DNA of 64,000 nucleotides from Polynucleobacter sp. AP-Kolm-20A-A1 (GTDB taxonomy: Bacteria; Pseudomonadota; Gammaproteobacteria; Burkholderiales; Burkholderiaceae), in contig NZ_CP061315.1 in assembly GCF_018688315.1 (NCBI RefSeq), positions 1,054,001 to 1,118,000 of the forward strand, in the 5' to 3' direction. Positions 46,882 to 59,300 of this stretch are shown piece after piece. Position 1 is the stretch's first letter, and each line of letters starts with the position of its first letter. Below the pieces are notes generated by a model. That model saw nothing but the letters and a program-made list of their open reading frames with translations, had not been told where the DNA came from and did not search any database. The position numbers and the translations under genes were made by a program.

Positions 46882-47472
46882 TTAATGAATGGAAATATTT
46901 TCACTCATTTTGACTTCTGAATTTTGTTCTTCTGTGGGTGAATTTTTTATCTGCAAAACAGCTTCACCCCACCCCGCTTGCAATCGCAATTGATCGAGCA
47001 AAACACACATGGTTTGCAATGTGTTTGGAGGTAATTTGAGGTTCAAATTTGCACCGCCTGGAAGAGCAAAATCAATCGATAAATCTGGGTCAATTTCTCC
47101 CTCTTTGAGGTCACTCATTTGCGCTAATTTTTCACCATTTTTGGTTAATGCGCAGGTGACATCTTGCACCAAAATTGGATCAAATCCCAAGGGGAAATTT
47201 AGACCGCCTTCATAACTTGGCGATGCAGATTGTTCGCTTTTGGCTGCATCCAAAATGGCTTGTTTTTCAAACTCATTGAGCGCTTTTGCAGCATCAGGTG
47301 AATATGATTGTTCTAACTTTTTTGCTAGCAAATGGGATGTCGCTGCAAGAATAAAAAGTGTGACTCTGCGTGTAAACCAGAGTCGATACTCTTCTTGATT
47401 TTGCGTATTAAATCGAAACAAAATACGGTCTTCGCTAACCAAATAGGTACCGTTAAATTGTTTGATTCCCAT
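46882..47472 (-). CDS. Conserved-looking protein of unknown function, non-exported (196 aa)
   Basis: I do not recognise this family. The 196-residue protein has no signal peptide. It has an early basic amphipathic segment (RRVTLFILAATSHLLAKKL, about residues 35-53), an acidic, Gln/Glu-rich middle, and a C-terminal region LPPNTLQTMCVLLDQLRLQAGW that looks helical. It follows the exported four-cysteine protein by ten bases and precedes the adhesin 1 leader, all on the same strand. A cytoplasmic role in regulation, assembly or enzyme activity for the adhesin locus is conceivable but unproven. AGGT lies eight bases before the ATG. Confidence 0.75.
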   Translation of the reverse strand: MGIKQFNGTYLVSEDRILFRFNTQNQEEYRLWFTRRVTLFILAATSHLLAKKLEQSYSPDAAKALNEFEKQAILDAAKSEQSASPSYEGGLNFPLGFDPILVQDVTCALTKNGEKLAQMSDLKEGEIDPDLSIDFALPGGANLNLKLPPNTLQTMCVLLDQLRLQAGWGEAVLQIKNSPTEEQNSEVKMSENISIH

Positions 47473-47482
47473 AAAAATTTAC

Positions 47483-48070
47483 CTAGATAGAAATGTCTTT
47501 TGAAGGTGCTTTTTGGTTCAAATTAGGGGTACTTTTGGGTGTCATTTGAACTGGTGGAGGCGCTAATTTTGGAGTCTCTTTTTGTTCTTTTTGCTCCCTT
47601 TGTTTACTGGTGGCTGCCTCTACAAGAACCCGCTCAATGGCAGGTTTTGCACCAACCAAACTGAATCGTGTAACCGCAAAAGCGCCGGATTGGAGAGCTA
47701 CAGCAAAGCCAATAGTATCCCCAACCTGGGTAGCCTTTAAGACCACCTCAAATGGACTCAGTATCTGAAAGACATTGCCGTTGATGACCGTGCATTCCAT
47801 TGTCAAGGCAGTTGAAACGCTAGGGCTATTCATGAGCACGGAGTACTTTGCCCCGGGGCTACAAGCAAAGCTTTGGTGTAAATAGAAAAGGCACTGCTCG
47901 CCAGAACAAAAGGATCCAAAGGAGGTATTTGGGTCTGCAATCGTATATGCCTCATTGGTCTTGCCGCCCAGCTCAGCAATCCAGTTTTGGTAGGCTATCT
48001 TGTCCCCTGCCCAGGCGAGATTAGCCATCAGCAGCAGAAATGACAGGGCAAATGAATACATCAGCTTCAT
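47483..48070 (-). CDS. Exported four-cysteine protein of unknown function (195 aa)
   Basis: A signal peptide (SFALSFLLLMANLAWA) is followed by a compact domain with Cys55, Cys60, Cys70 and Cys93. The first two are in a CX4C spacing. GDTIGFAVALQSGAFAVTRFSL is predicted strand-rich. The last 45 residues are low-complexity, rich in Lys, Gln, Glu and Pro. I considered an IalB-like fold but do not see its signature. The ATG overlaps the stop of the upstream PPIase gene (ATGA), indicating translational coupling. A periplasmic partner of the adhesins is an inference from position. Confidence 0.8.
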   Translation of the reverse strand: MKLMYSFALSFLLLMANLAWAGDKIAYQNWIAELGGKTNEAYTIADPNTSFGSFCSGEQCLFYLHQSFACSPGAKYSVLMNSPSVSTALTMECTVINGNVFQILSPFEVVLKATQVGDTIGFAVALQSGAFAVTRFSLVGAKPAIERVLVEAATSKQREQKEQKETPKLAPPPVQMTPKSTPNLNQKAPSKDISI

Positions 48071-48879
48071 TGAATAATCTTAGCGGACTCGCGCAGTCGT
48101 TTAATGGTTTCACCCAAATATTGCTGAACAAGGGCCTGCTTTAGTTGGTTTTGGGAGGCTTCGAAAGTCGGCAGCTTGGAAGACTTAGTGTCATCCACGC
48201 GTACGATGACCCAAGCATCAGACACCCGAATAGGGGACTTACTAAAGTTTCCCTTGCTAAGGTTAGCAACGACGTTGGCTACCGGTGGCGCCAGTTGTTG
48301 AACAGAAACCCACCCCAATACACCGCCTTGGGATTTGGTGGCCGCATCAAGAGAGACTTCTTTAGCAGCCTTAGCGAATGACTCCCCCGCCTGCAATCGC
48401 CCAATCACTGCAATGGCCTCAGATTCGGTGCCGAGCACAATCTGGCTAATCTTGAATTGGGTTGCAGAGTCTGTGCCATTACCTAAGAATTGCTTTTGCT
48501 TGTTGTACTCTTCGCGCAACTGCTCCGTGGTGATGGGATTTTTGGTGAAATGGTCTTCAATCAATACCTGCAAGTAGAGATTTTGTTTTAGCTGTGTAAT
48601 TTGATCTTGCAGGTCAATCTCTTTATCAAGGCCCTGCTTTACCACTTCTTGGGCTATCAGCTGGCGATTGATGAGTTCATTCCTAATGGCCTCTCTGAGC
48701 TGAGGGGTATCTTTTTGCCCTTGCGCTAGTGCCGCTCTGAGATTGATCTCATATAAGCCTTTGCTAATGGGAGCACCATTAACAGTAGCAACGAATTCAA
48801 AGCCCTTTTCTGGGGCAGCAAAAGAAAGGCTACTTACTAAAGATAGCAAACAGGCAATAATGACAAAACGGTATTTCAT
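48067..48879 (-). CDS. Exported parvulin-type peptidyl-prolyl cis-trans isomerase
   Basis: The protein has 270 residues from ATG 48879; an upstream in-frame TTG is less likely. A signal peptide (FVIIACLLSLVSSLSFA) precedes a SurA/PpiC-like N-terminal helical region with TVNGAPISKGLYEINLR. The parvulin domain covers about residues 140-230: FKISQIVLG, GESFAKAAKEVSLDAATKSQGGVLGWV, and AWVIVRVDD. The C-terminal helix returns to the chaperone part. These enzymes help outer-membrane and secreted proteins fold in the periplasm. Placed between two giant secreted proteins and coupled to a Cys-rich exported protein, it may be their dedicated chaperone. Confidence 0.9.
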   Translation of the reverse strand: MKYRFVIIACLLSLVSSLSFAAPEKGFEFVATVNGAPISKGLYEINLRAALAQGQKDTPQLREAIRNELINRQLIAQEVVKQGLDKEIDLQDQITQLKQNLYLQVLIEDHFTKNPITTEQLREEYNKQKQFLGNGTDSATQFKISQIVLGTESEAIAVIGRLQAGESFAKAAKEVSLDAATKSQGGVLGWVSVQQLAPPVANVVANLSKGNFSKSPIRVSDAWVIVRVDDTKSSKLPTFEASQNQLKQALVQQYLGETIKRLRESAKIIQ

Positions 48880-48906
48880 GAGGACTCTCAAGGGTTAGAT
48901 TCCAAG

Positions 48907-48933
48907 GCTTGGTATTACTCAATATTACCAAGC
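48907..48933. other. Inverted repeat between adhesin 2 and the PPIase gene
   Basis: A perfect 8-bp stem, GCTTGGTA with TACCAAGC, spans an 11-base loop 15 bases after the adhesin 2 stop. There is no T tract on either strand, so it is not a classical intrinsic terminator. It may stabilise or attenuate the mRNA between the two genes. Confidence 0.5.
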
Positions 48934-48947
48934 TTGCTCAATGTAGC

Positions 48948-50375
48948 TTATAGAGATTGAATAGCAGCGCAGCCCTCTTCAGACTTACAGTTATTTTCTG
49001 GGCTGGTTACCGAAACCCCAGCGCCGCTAGACTGCTTGCCAATCATGAGGAGCAGATCAAAATCTTTGGGCCCGTTATATGTCATCTGTAATACACCAGC
49101 TGTAATTGCTTCAACTGGTTGGTAGATGGCCATAGTATTTGCCACAACTGGAGGCTGCCAATTAATCTCATGACGACGGCTAGCATCTCCTGTTGAATCT
49201 GAAACAAGAGACTGCGGTCCATAGGTGGTGATCTCTGCGTGCTCGATGCGACCAATATTGGTGGTGGTTTGGGCGATTGCTGGCGCATCGGCGACATTTT
49301 GATTTTGATAACCCGTTCTTACGGTCAGTCTTGCCAGCGGATTGAGGTCGCCAACATTGCCAATAAATTGGACTACTGGCATTTCTGATGCATTAGCTGG
49401 AATAGATGTAGTAATAGCCTCTACGATCAAATGATGGGTATTAGGCGCAACGTCATCTACCGTACCGTTAAAGACCACGCTTGGATCTTCTGAGAGCATG
49501 ATGCGAGTCAGGCCATTGCTGCCGTTATCACCGATCAGCACACGACCCCAATATGCCTGGTTAGCAAAAGTGGTGATATCTGCTTTTGCAAGAATAGTAT
49601 TGGCTTTAACGTTCAAGCTATAGATATTTGGGCCTTGGAAAAACGCGTTACTAAAGAGCACTCTTGAGCCATCAGGATTGGTAGTAGATGCGCCAACGGT
49701 GTCGTTAAATACAACCTGACCATTGAGAGCCTCGATATCCAAAGATTGCTTATTGGCAAATGAAGATGTGCCGGCCTGCAAACGACCATTAAATGTAATG
49801 TTGCCGTTATCTGATTTGAGCAACATTGGTGTGACCACGCCACCTACCGCACTACCTGCACCCAATGTAACTGTGTTGTTATAGATTTGATTGCCGAGCG
49901 TACGAATATCACTACTTAAGGTAACTGGACCATTGACAGTCAGCGCTGGAATAGTGATGGATGGGTCAAGTGCGATTGAGCCGCCATTAGAGGTGATTGA
50001 TCCTGAACCCAATGCATTAGTAGAGCCAATCATTAACTTAGAAGTGTTGATGTTGGTGCCACCAGAATACGTATTGTTTCCTGAAATCGTCGTAATGCCA
50101 GCGCCAGACAGACTAATGGATCCAGAACCAGAGACTGCATTAGCAAAGTTAAAGTTATTGCCGCCAGTGAAGTTAATCACACCGCTATTACTAATAGCGC
50201 TGCCAATTTGCCCAACAGCGACGCTATCGTAGTTGACGGTGATGCCATTTGGAATAATGACGTTGGCTACGTTGCTCAAGGTTGGAATGGCGCCGCCTGC
50301 CCAGTTTGCCGCATTGGACCAGTTGCCGCCAGTTGCGCCTACATAGGTGACGCTAGAGAGCTGAGTAATCGTACC
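48948..50375 (-). other. C-terminal module of adhesin 2, shared with adhesin 1
   Basis: It begins ITQLSSVTYVGATGGNWSN. It runs through NVIIPNGITVNYDS, GAGITTISGNNTYSGGTNI and SEDPSVVFNGTVDDVAPNTHHLIVEAI, and ends in a charged tail with CKSEEGC. Order and wording match adhesin 1. Confidence 0.8.
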
Positions 50376-53300
50376 GATATTGCCAGTTACCTGGGTATTA
50401 GATAGGCTGTAGTTACCTGCATCGGCACCGCTTAAAGATAGATTAATCGATACCTGCTTATTAGCGCCAACGTTCTGGTTATTAAATTGGCCTGTCGCAG
50501 AAATCGCCACTAAATCATTTGGCAGAATCGCGCTGCTTAATTGATTGATATTCGGTGCAATTCCACTAATAGCTGCGCTACCGTTATAAACCTTGGTAAT
50601 GCCTGCGATACCCAAATCGGCTGATGACAACTGTAGCGGAGTTACAGTTAAGGAGCCTACTACCATCATGGATAGGAAGTTCTGACCAGTAATGGTGGTG
50701 GCTGTATTCACTAAGTTATAGGCACCTACTGATAAATAACCAGCGCGGCTCATGACGGCATTAGCAGCTGATAATGCAAACGCTACAGAGCCGCCAGCAC
50801 CATCGTTAATCGTAATGAGACCGTTATTAATTGGTGTAAGGTTCACCGCTGGTCCAGTCAACGGCAAATACTGAGCAGTAATATGGTAGCTAGGTGCGCT
50901 ACCGTAGGTTACGGTTGCTGGATTGGCAAAGTTACCAGGCACACCAGAAGTCACACGAATCAACAATGTCTGGGCAGGAACGATGGTGAAGTCACCATTG
51001 GTATAGGTGATGTTGTAGTTTGGAGATGTATAGCCGCCAGGCTGCAATACACCTACGTAGTTACCTACCCCATTTTGGCTAGCATTGGTTCTGGTAATGC
51101 TCAACGAACCTACGAGGTTAGCTGGAGTCTCACCGTTTACAAAGCCATTAATGATGGCTCCTGCATAGCCAGAGGTATCGGCAATCGTTACAAACTTAGC
51201 GTCATTGGTTGCTGAAATACTCAATGCCGCTTTAGAAATCACGCTAGTGCTAGAGCTGGCCAATGAAACGTTATAGTTTGCCCCGCCATTGCCATCATTG
51301 ATTACTGCTGATAGCAAGTTAACCTGTTTATTGCTTCCAGCAGTACTAGAAGCAAAGGAAACAGATGCAGATGTTACGCTATCGCCGCCTACCAACTGAG
51401 CCGACATATTTGCTAGATCGGCTGTAGTGACGTTATAGGTATAACCGCCGTCATACACCTTAGTAATCGTTGGCGCACTGAGAGAAATTGGCAAGGCTGT
51501 TACAGAAATAGTCGTATTCGCTACAGTTACCGGCTCATAGTTGGCAAATGAAGCTGCGCCTACTGGGGCTAAGCTTAAGCCATTGATATTGAGAAGACGT
51601 TGATTAGTCTGAACATGCTTGGTCGATAAGTCAGCAGAACCTGTAAGGCTGAAAGTTTCACCATTTACACCTGATGCCACAAGGTTAGCTGCATTAAAGG
51701 TTGTTGTGCCGTTATAAGCCTGAGTTCCTGTGATGGCCAGCGTAGCCTTACCGATGGTGATGCCACCATTGGTGTAAGTAATAGCGTAGTTGGTCGCTTG
51801 TGTGCCAGCTACTGGTGTGGCTACCAAGTTATCGGCGTACGCTGTGGCGCTGGCATTGGTACCTACGCCATAACCGGTGATCGTAAAGCTATTGCTATTT
51901 TTAAGACCGGATACAGTTGCTGCGCTATTGGTTTGTGCAACACCAGAGTAAGTAACGTTGCTATTAGCACCAGTAATGGTTAGTGGCGCAGCAGTAATGG
52001 CTAAGCTGCCATTAGCGTAGCTAAAGCTGTAGTTGGTTGCTGCCAGGTTATTGGCCGCTGCGCTAATCGTTGCAGTACCGACGTTAGTTGTTGCGCTAGC
52101 AGTAGTACTGATGGTTGGCGCGCCAGTAATCACGCTAGCGCTCTCCCCGTTCACATAACCGGTAATGGTGTAAGTGAGCGCTGGATTAGCATCGCCGTAG
52201 ACCTTAGTCTTATTGTCTGCAGTCACCGTTAAGCCTGCTTTACCGATGGTGATGCCACCATTGGTGTAGCTAATGTTGTAGTTGGTTGCCAAGGTAGAGC
52301 CGGCAGCAGACGCTACTAAGGTATCGGCGTACGCTGTTGCGCTGGCATTAGTACCTGTTCCGTAACCAGCTACCGTAAAGCTATCGGTACCTTGCGCGCC
52401 AGTGACGGTAGCAGCGCTATTGGTTTGTGCTTGGCCGGTATAGGTTGCGCTGCTATTGGCGCCGACGACTGCTAAAGAGGCTTTAGCGATTGCTAAGGTG
52501 CCGTTCACCAGTGTGAGGTTGTAGTTGCTATCAGTACCGGTCACGGTATTGGTGTAGTTACCGTAGTTCTTACCAGTAGCACCAGAAGCAGTCACGCCAG
52601 CAAGCACTGCTGCGCTTTCATTATTAACAAGGCCTGTTGCGGTAAATCCAGAGACGCTTTGATCATTACCGTTGTAAGTCACGCTAGCGCCATTACCGGT
52701 AACCGTCGCGTTGGCTTTAGCAATCGTTAAGGCGCCATTCACTAAAGTCAGGTTGTAGTTGCTGTCAGTACCGGTAACGGTATTGGTGTAAGTTCCGGCA
52801 TTAGTACCCGTAGCGCCGCTAGCAGTCACACCAGTCAAGACCGCAATGGTTTGGCTATTTACGAGACCTGTTGCAGTAAAGCCAGTCACGCTTTGGGCTT
52901 GGCCGTTGTATGTTGGGTTGGCGCTATTGGCTGTGACAGTCGCGTTCGCCTTACCGATGGTGATGCCACCATTGGTGTAAGTAATAGCGTAGTTGGTCGC
53001 TTGTGTGCCAGCTACTGGTGTGGCTACCAAGTTATCGGCGTACGCTGTGGCGCTGGCATTGGTACCTACGCCATAACCGGTGATCGTAAAGCTATTGCTA
53101 TTTTTAAGACCGGATACAGTTGCTGCGCTATTGGTTTGTGCAACACCAGAGTAAGTAACGTTGCTATTAGCACCAGTAATGGTTAGTGGCGCAGCAGTAA
53201 TGGCTAAGCTGCCATTAGCGTAGCTAAAGCTGTAGTTGGTTGCTGCCAGGTTATTGGCCGCTGCGCTAATCGTTGCAGTACCGACGTTAGTTGTTGCGCT

Positions 53301-56300
53301 AGCAGTAGTACTGATGGTTGGCGCGCCAGTAATCACGCTAGCGCTCTCCCCGTTCACATAACCGGTAATGGTGTAAGTGAGCGCTGGATTAGCATCGCCG
53401 TAGACCTTAGTCTTATTGTCTGCAGTCACCGTTAAGCCTGCTTTACCGATGGTGATGCCACCATTGGTGTAGCTAATGTTGTAGTTGGTTGCCAAGGTAG
53501 AGCCGGCAGCAGACGCTACTAAGGTATCGGCGTACGCTGTTGCGCTGGCATTCGTACCGGTGCCATAACCAGCTACCGTAAAGCTATCGGTGCCTTGCGC
53601 GCCAGTGACGGTAGCTGCGCTATTGGTTTGTGCTTGGCCGGTATAGGTTGCGCTGCTATTGGCGCCGACGACTGCTAAAGAGGCTTTAGCGATAGAGCTG
53701 GTTGAATTACTTGCGTATGTGATCGTATAGTTATTGCCGCTATTACCATCACTAATAGTTGCGCCGCTAACGTTTGCCACCTTATTAGACGTTCCTGCAT
53801 TGCTATTGGCAAAAGACAGAGTTGCAGCGGTAACTGTATCGCCTGATACCCCAAGTTGTGAGCTAAGAGATGTTAAGTTTGCTGCTGTTGTTGTAAATGC
53901 AGTGGTTGCATCGTATGTCTTGCTAATGACTGGAGCAGTTAATGTCACCGCCTTTGGATTAATTGTCGCGGTAGTTGAACCAGAAATAGAGGATGTATAG
54001 TTTGCGGCATCAGCACCACTGAGAGTTCCACCGGTAATGATGAGATTTTGCAAGCCAGCGTTCTTAGTGGTAAATGCTGCAGAGACGCTAGCTACTGTTA
54101 CAGCATCACCACTAATCTTGCCACTTACAGTGCCTGCATTTGTAACGGTTGCCGTTGTGCCACCGTCATAAGCCTTGTCAGAAACTGCAAAGCCAGAAAT
54201 TGTTACGGCTTTTTGTGTAACCGTCAGGGTGCCATTGGTTGCAGTAGCGTTATAACCCAAAGGTGTAAGTCCGCCACCCACAATAGTGTAAGTACCAACC
54301 TTGAGAGTGCTCGAAGTAGAATATAAAGGGCTGCTAACTGAATAAGCTCCCACATCACCATTAACCAAACCGGTAGTAGTTCCAGTCAGAGCCAGTGAAT
54401 CTCCATAAGTGATTGATTGACTGGTAGCAGCAATAGTGGCAACCGGTCTCTCACGATAAATTGCATACATCCCCGATGAGAGAGTTGTTGTGTAATTTGT
54501 AGTTGTCTCGTCGCTGTAGTAACGGAAGCGGCCAGAACCTGAGGTCACAAGCGATGTTAATCCTGTACTGCCAGAAACACTACCAGAGTACATGGTCACG
54601 CGACCACCAGCACCTGTAGTGAGGGCAGGCGTAGTGCTGCCAGATGTAGTTGTAATAATAATGTCACCACCAGAACTGGTTCCAGCAGCTGTGGCACTAG
54701 ATGCATTAAGAATGATCGCATTACTTGCAGTACTGCTAGTGGTGATGTCTTCGCTGATTGTTAAGTTGCCACTGACCGTTGAAATGCTGATAAGGCCAGT
54801 TGCTGCGACGCCAGTCGGATTTACAACCCCTACTGTTAGCGCATTACTATCCACATAGGTAAGCGATGTGAGTGACTGGCCTGCAAGAGTGCCAATATTA
54901 TTGCTGGTGTTATCCAGGGTAACGATGCCGCCAATTAGGGCCAATTTATCTGCTACGAGGTAACCACTAGCCCCATCAGTTACTGTGCCTGAAGCGTATA
55001 ACCAAATCGTATTGGTGCCGGTTGCAGTTAGTGCTCCATTAATAGTAATGTTGCCACCGTATAGCTTGATCGGGCCAGCAATGCTTGTTGCCGATCCAAT
55101 GGTGATGTTTTGAGTATTGGTCGATTTGCCAATCGTCAAGCCAGAGAGACTGGAGCTTAAAGTTAGCCCTGAAACCGGCCAAGTTAGCGCAGAACTAAAG
55201 CTATTGCTAATAGACTGAATAGTTAGCGCGCCTGAGCTTGCCACATTACCGGCCCAGCTTGTTGATGCCCCTGCATTGGCAATGATTGAATCTGCATTCA
55301 GGTTAATGGCACTTGTACTACTTGCCATGCTGACGCCGCCAACAGTGACTGCAGCTTGCCCCAAAGTAACCGCATTACCGGTAAGGGTTCGGCCGCCCAT
55401 TGAAATTCCATAGGTTGTTGAATTGCCATAGCCATTTAGGGTGATGTCGCCAGAAGAGGCCAAGATACGAGCGTTGTTGATATCGATGCCATTACCATAG
55501 CCACCCGCGTTACCAGTTGTTGCGGATGTTCCTTTGCCGGTTAAAGTGATGCCACCACCATTCGTTGCCGCAATAGTGGTTCCAATAGCTCCAGTACCAG
55601 CGCTTCCACTGTAAAAAATCATAATTCCAGATGAATTAATTGAGCTTGATCCACTGGAGTCGCCAATAAGTTGAATCGCATTGGCAGTTGTATTTGAAGA
55701 AAAAATTGTTGTTGAGCTTGCATCGCCACCTGAATTCAGGTGGATTGCATATGCATAACCAGTGCTAGTTGCAGTTGCTACGCCTCTACCAGATAAGTAG
55801 ATTGTGCCCTGACCAGAATTAATCGTGCCGGTTGCAATATTGATGCCGTCTGCATTTGATATGTTGAGGATATTGGCACCCTGACCTTGCATCAGAATAT
55901 TTCCGCCGCCAGAATACATAGCCAAGCCACTTTGCGTGCTTACGCCAGATGCATAATAAGTAGTTCCGCCTATTGGCTGTGCGCCAACGCCAATAGCATA
56001 ACCGCCAGGCAATCCACTGCCGTTATCTGCACCACCAGCAAAAGTAATTGCCCCGCCACCACTTAAATTGTTGGTTGTTAATCCATTGGTGGAATTAAAG
56101 GTGTTATTGGTGCTGATCTCAATACTGCCAGCAGAACCCGCAGCAGAATTTGCCCAGAACGTGATTGGTGCTTTATTTGTTTGGAATGTAAGGCCAGTTG
56201 CGGTTAATACATGTCCAGTAGCCTTTGCCATCAAACCGTTACCAAGACCAGTAATGGTGATGCCATTACTAAAGTTCACGTCGCCGTTTACGGCATTTAG

Positions 56301-59300
56301 CGTAATTGCCCCTGGTGTTGAAACAGTGCTAGTTACATCTATTGAGCCGTCAGTTAACGCAACGGGGCCATTAATTGAGATTGGCGAATTAATCGTAATC
56401 TTTGTAGCAGTTGGCATTGTTACACCTGCAACAGAAGCGGCGCCAATTGTTAGGCCAGTTAAGTTGTTGCCACTTACAAAATTCCACCAGCTGGTTGAAA
56501 TACCTTGAGCCGAGGCAGCTGACACCGGCAAAATTGAAAGAGTTCCAGAATTGTAAAAATCAAACGCAGTACCAGCACTATTGCCATTGCTATTCGTCCA
56601 CCAACTCCATTGATCAAACTTAACTGTGACATTACTGCTTGATGTAGCCACCGCAGATGCTGATGAGCCCAAAGCAGTCGTAACGGCAGCGGCTGTTGAT
56701 GCTCCAATATTAAAAACGCCTGCACTAGCATTCCCAAGCCTCAATCGACCAGCTGCAGTAGTCCCTAGAATATTAATTGGGCCAGAATTAGCCAGAATGT
56801 AGTTAGTGCCACCAAAATACATGTCGTCCTGAATGCCGGCTGTATTTCTGGTGCCCTGAAGTGTTATGCCACCACCAGCACCGGTAGCCGCTATAACAGT
56901 ATTGCCAGAGTTATAGAACATCAGCCCATAATTCCAGCTATTGTTAGCTGCAGTTGCTCCATTACCAATAATTTGAATCGCATTAGCTGTGGTATTGGCA
57001 GATGTAATTGTTTGTGTGTATGAGCCCGCATCAAAGACAAACAGAATGCCTGAGGTGTAATCCCCAGCATTATTAGATTGGCCTACGCCATTGAGGTAGA
57101 TGGTGCCAGTTCCACTATTAATTGTGACGTTACGGTCAAATGAAATACCGCGGGCACCAGAACCACCGCCAGAACTAGAGGTCCCCGATTTACCCTTAAT
57201 AGAAATATTTCCACCTGCCGTATTAAAGTTGATTGCAGCACTTGCATTAAAGCCATCAGACTGAGTTGAGGTACGGCCTTGAGCGTAACCCGTGTCAGTA
57301 ACAACACCGTTTGCGTCTGTTGTAAGAGCGCCACCGCCAATAAATAAATTCCCGCCATAAGTATTAATCGTGAGCGTTTGGACATTAACGCCGCCATTGC
57401 CTGCCCCAGCAGAATCAGAGACAAGCGTTACGCCTCCATTATTAGTGCGGAATGTTTCAGTGCCCGTTACATACATTGATCCATAGGACTGAACAAAAAT
57501 ACTTGCACCAGCAGCGCTGGTTGTGATGTTATTGGATAAATTTACAGCCCCACTAGAATCAGTCAAGCTGATTGAACCAGCGGTTGAAGTGAGCGCTCCT
57601 GCAAGCGTTAAGCTACCGGTAGAGGCTACCGTCACACCGGTTCCAGCAGAAATAGCTCCGGCGAAATAAACACCACTTGTACCATTGGCTCGATTCGCTG
57701 AATCCGCTGTAGCAAAAGTATTATTCGTAATATCCGTTGATAAAGTAGCGCTAGCAATTGTTGCGCCTTGGAAAGTAACTGCTCCGCCAGCAGTTACTGA
57801 ATTATTGGTGATAGTGGTACTACTATCAATGGCTTTGCCAGATATGGATTTCGCAGAAAATATCACGTTTCCGCCAGCGCTCATGTTGTAGCCAGCATTA
57901 CTATTTAACCAAAGACCGGTGCCAGAACTAGCGTAACCAATCAGATTAATATCTCCCGAGGTAGTCGTTAGTGAGGCATAGTAGTCATTAGATAGACCGT
58001 AACCACCAGCACCGCTAATGGTGATGCTATTAGCGGCTTTGGTTGGCAAGCGCCAGAGATTACTCCAGTAGTTACTATTGTTATTCAAGCTGTTCACAAA
58101 AACACTGCCGGACTCAGATGTAACACCACGCCCTGCAGCCGTGCCACTGTCACTCACCATTGAATAAATACCTAAACCTTGAGAGCTTGTACCTGATATC
58201 GTGACATCTTGTTTAGCCATCAAGGTTATATAAGAGTCATAAAAAGCAACCCCAGCGCCGCCGAGACTCACATTATTAAAAGTATTTGCAGCGCCATAGG
58301 TATATCCAGTCATACTCAAGGAACCGTTATAGGATCTAAAGTAAGAATTAGTCGCACCCCCTACCCAGTTAATGATTCCATAGGAGCCGCCAGAGTTATT
58401 GGCACCAGCATAAGCAGCCGTACCCGTTAGAGAAAGATTGCCATATGCGTATATCTTTGGAGCAATGCTATTCAAAGCTATAAAGTAAATTCCTGAGGCG
58501 CTAGCATTCGTTGAAATTTCTTGAGCATTAATAGAGATGGCGCCACCACTCGTTGGAGCAATAGTAGTAATGGTTGATGGATTATTCACCGCATATAAGC
58601 CACCTGTCCATATGAGACCCCAGTTATAACCGGTTGCTGCATAACCTGGTTTAGCAGCGGCAAATCCACTGACAGCGTAATTTGTTGGGGTTGCAGCAAT
58701 GGCCGCAGTTATATTTGTTACAGCTGTTGCAACAGCCGTATTGGCGCTACTGTAAGTGTCAGAACCACCGGTTGCATTCCAAGTATTAGTTGATAAGGTG
58801 GCGCCTTGGAACGTAATATTCCCGGCCAAGGCAACGATATTAGGATTATTATCGTATCCGCGAATGGCCTGGTCATATGCAGAGTATCCAGATACAGTGA
58901 TATTGCCATTCGTTGATCTTAATACGCCGCCTGCATTTACTGTAATTGCTGGCCCAGCCACTGTGAAGTTAACGCCATAACCATTTGATTGAGCGCCATA
59001 ACCAATAATGTCAATATTATTTTTTGCGCTTACAGAGCCACTGAAATCAAAGTAAATCCCGCCATAGTAACCAGCGGCTGAAATACTCACAGAGCCATTG
59101 ATGGCAATGATGGGTGTACGCAAATAGATATCGTACCAAGTGGTATTAGTTTGGGTTGAAATGCCTTGAATAGTGATATTTCCGTTTGCTGATGTAACGG
59201 AACCGCCACTACCGCTATTGTTGTATACCCAAAAAGCGATGCCTCCAGAAGCACCCGTAGTCACGCTATTGATATTAATATTTCCACTTGCCAAAATCTT

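Larger units (their letters stand above)
50400..54450 (-). repeat. YDG/MBG-type domain array of adhesin 2
   Basis: Domains carry KAYDGGTTATV, KTYDATTAFT, repeated ATYTGQAQTNSA / VTYSGVAQTNSA, KVYGDANPALTYT, VTYNGNDQSV, KVYDGGYTY and KVYNGSAA. They are a different mix from adhesin 1, with fewer YDG and more MBG-like copies. Confidence 0.8.

Noticed and set aside
47483..48070. Assignment of the 195-residue protein to the invasion-associated locus B family
   Set aside because: Size and export fit, but I could not find the characteristic residues, and the four-Cys pattern differs. Left as unknown.
48907..48933. Intrinsic terminator after adhesin 2
   Set aside because: The inverted repeat is real, but there is no T tract on the minus strand, so it is recorded only as a hairpin.
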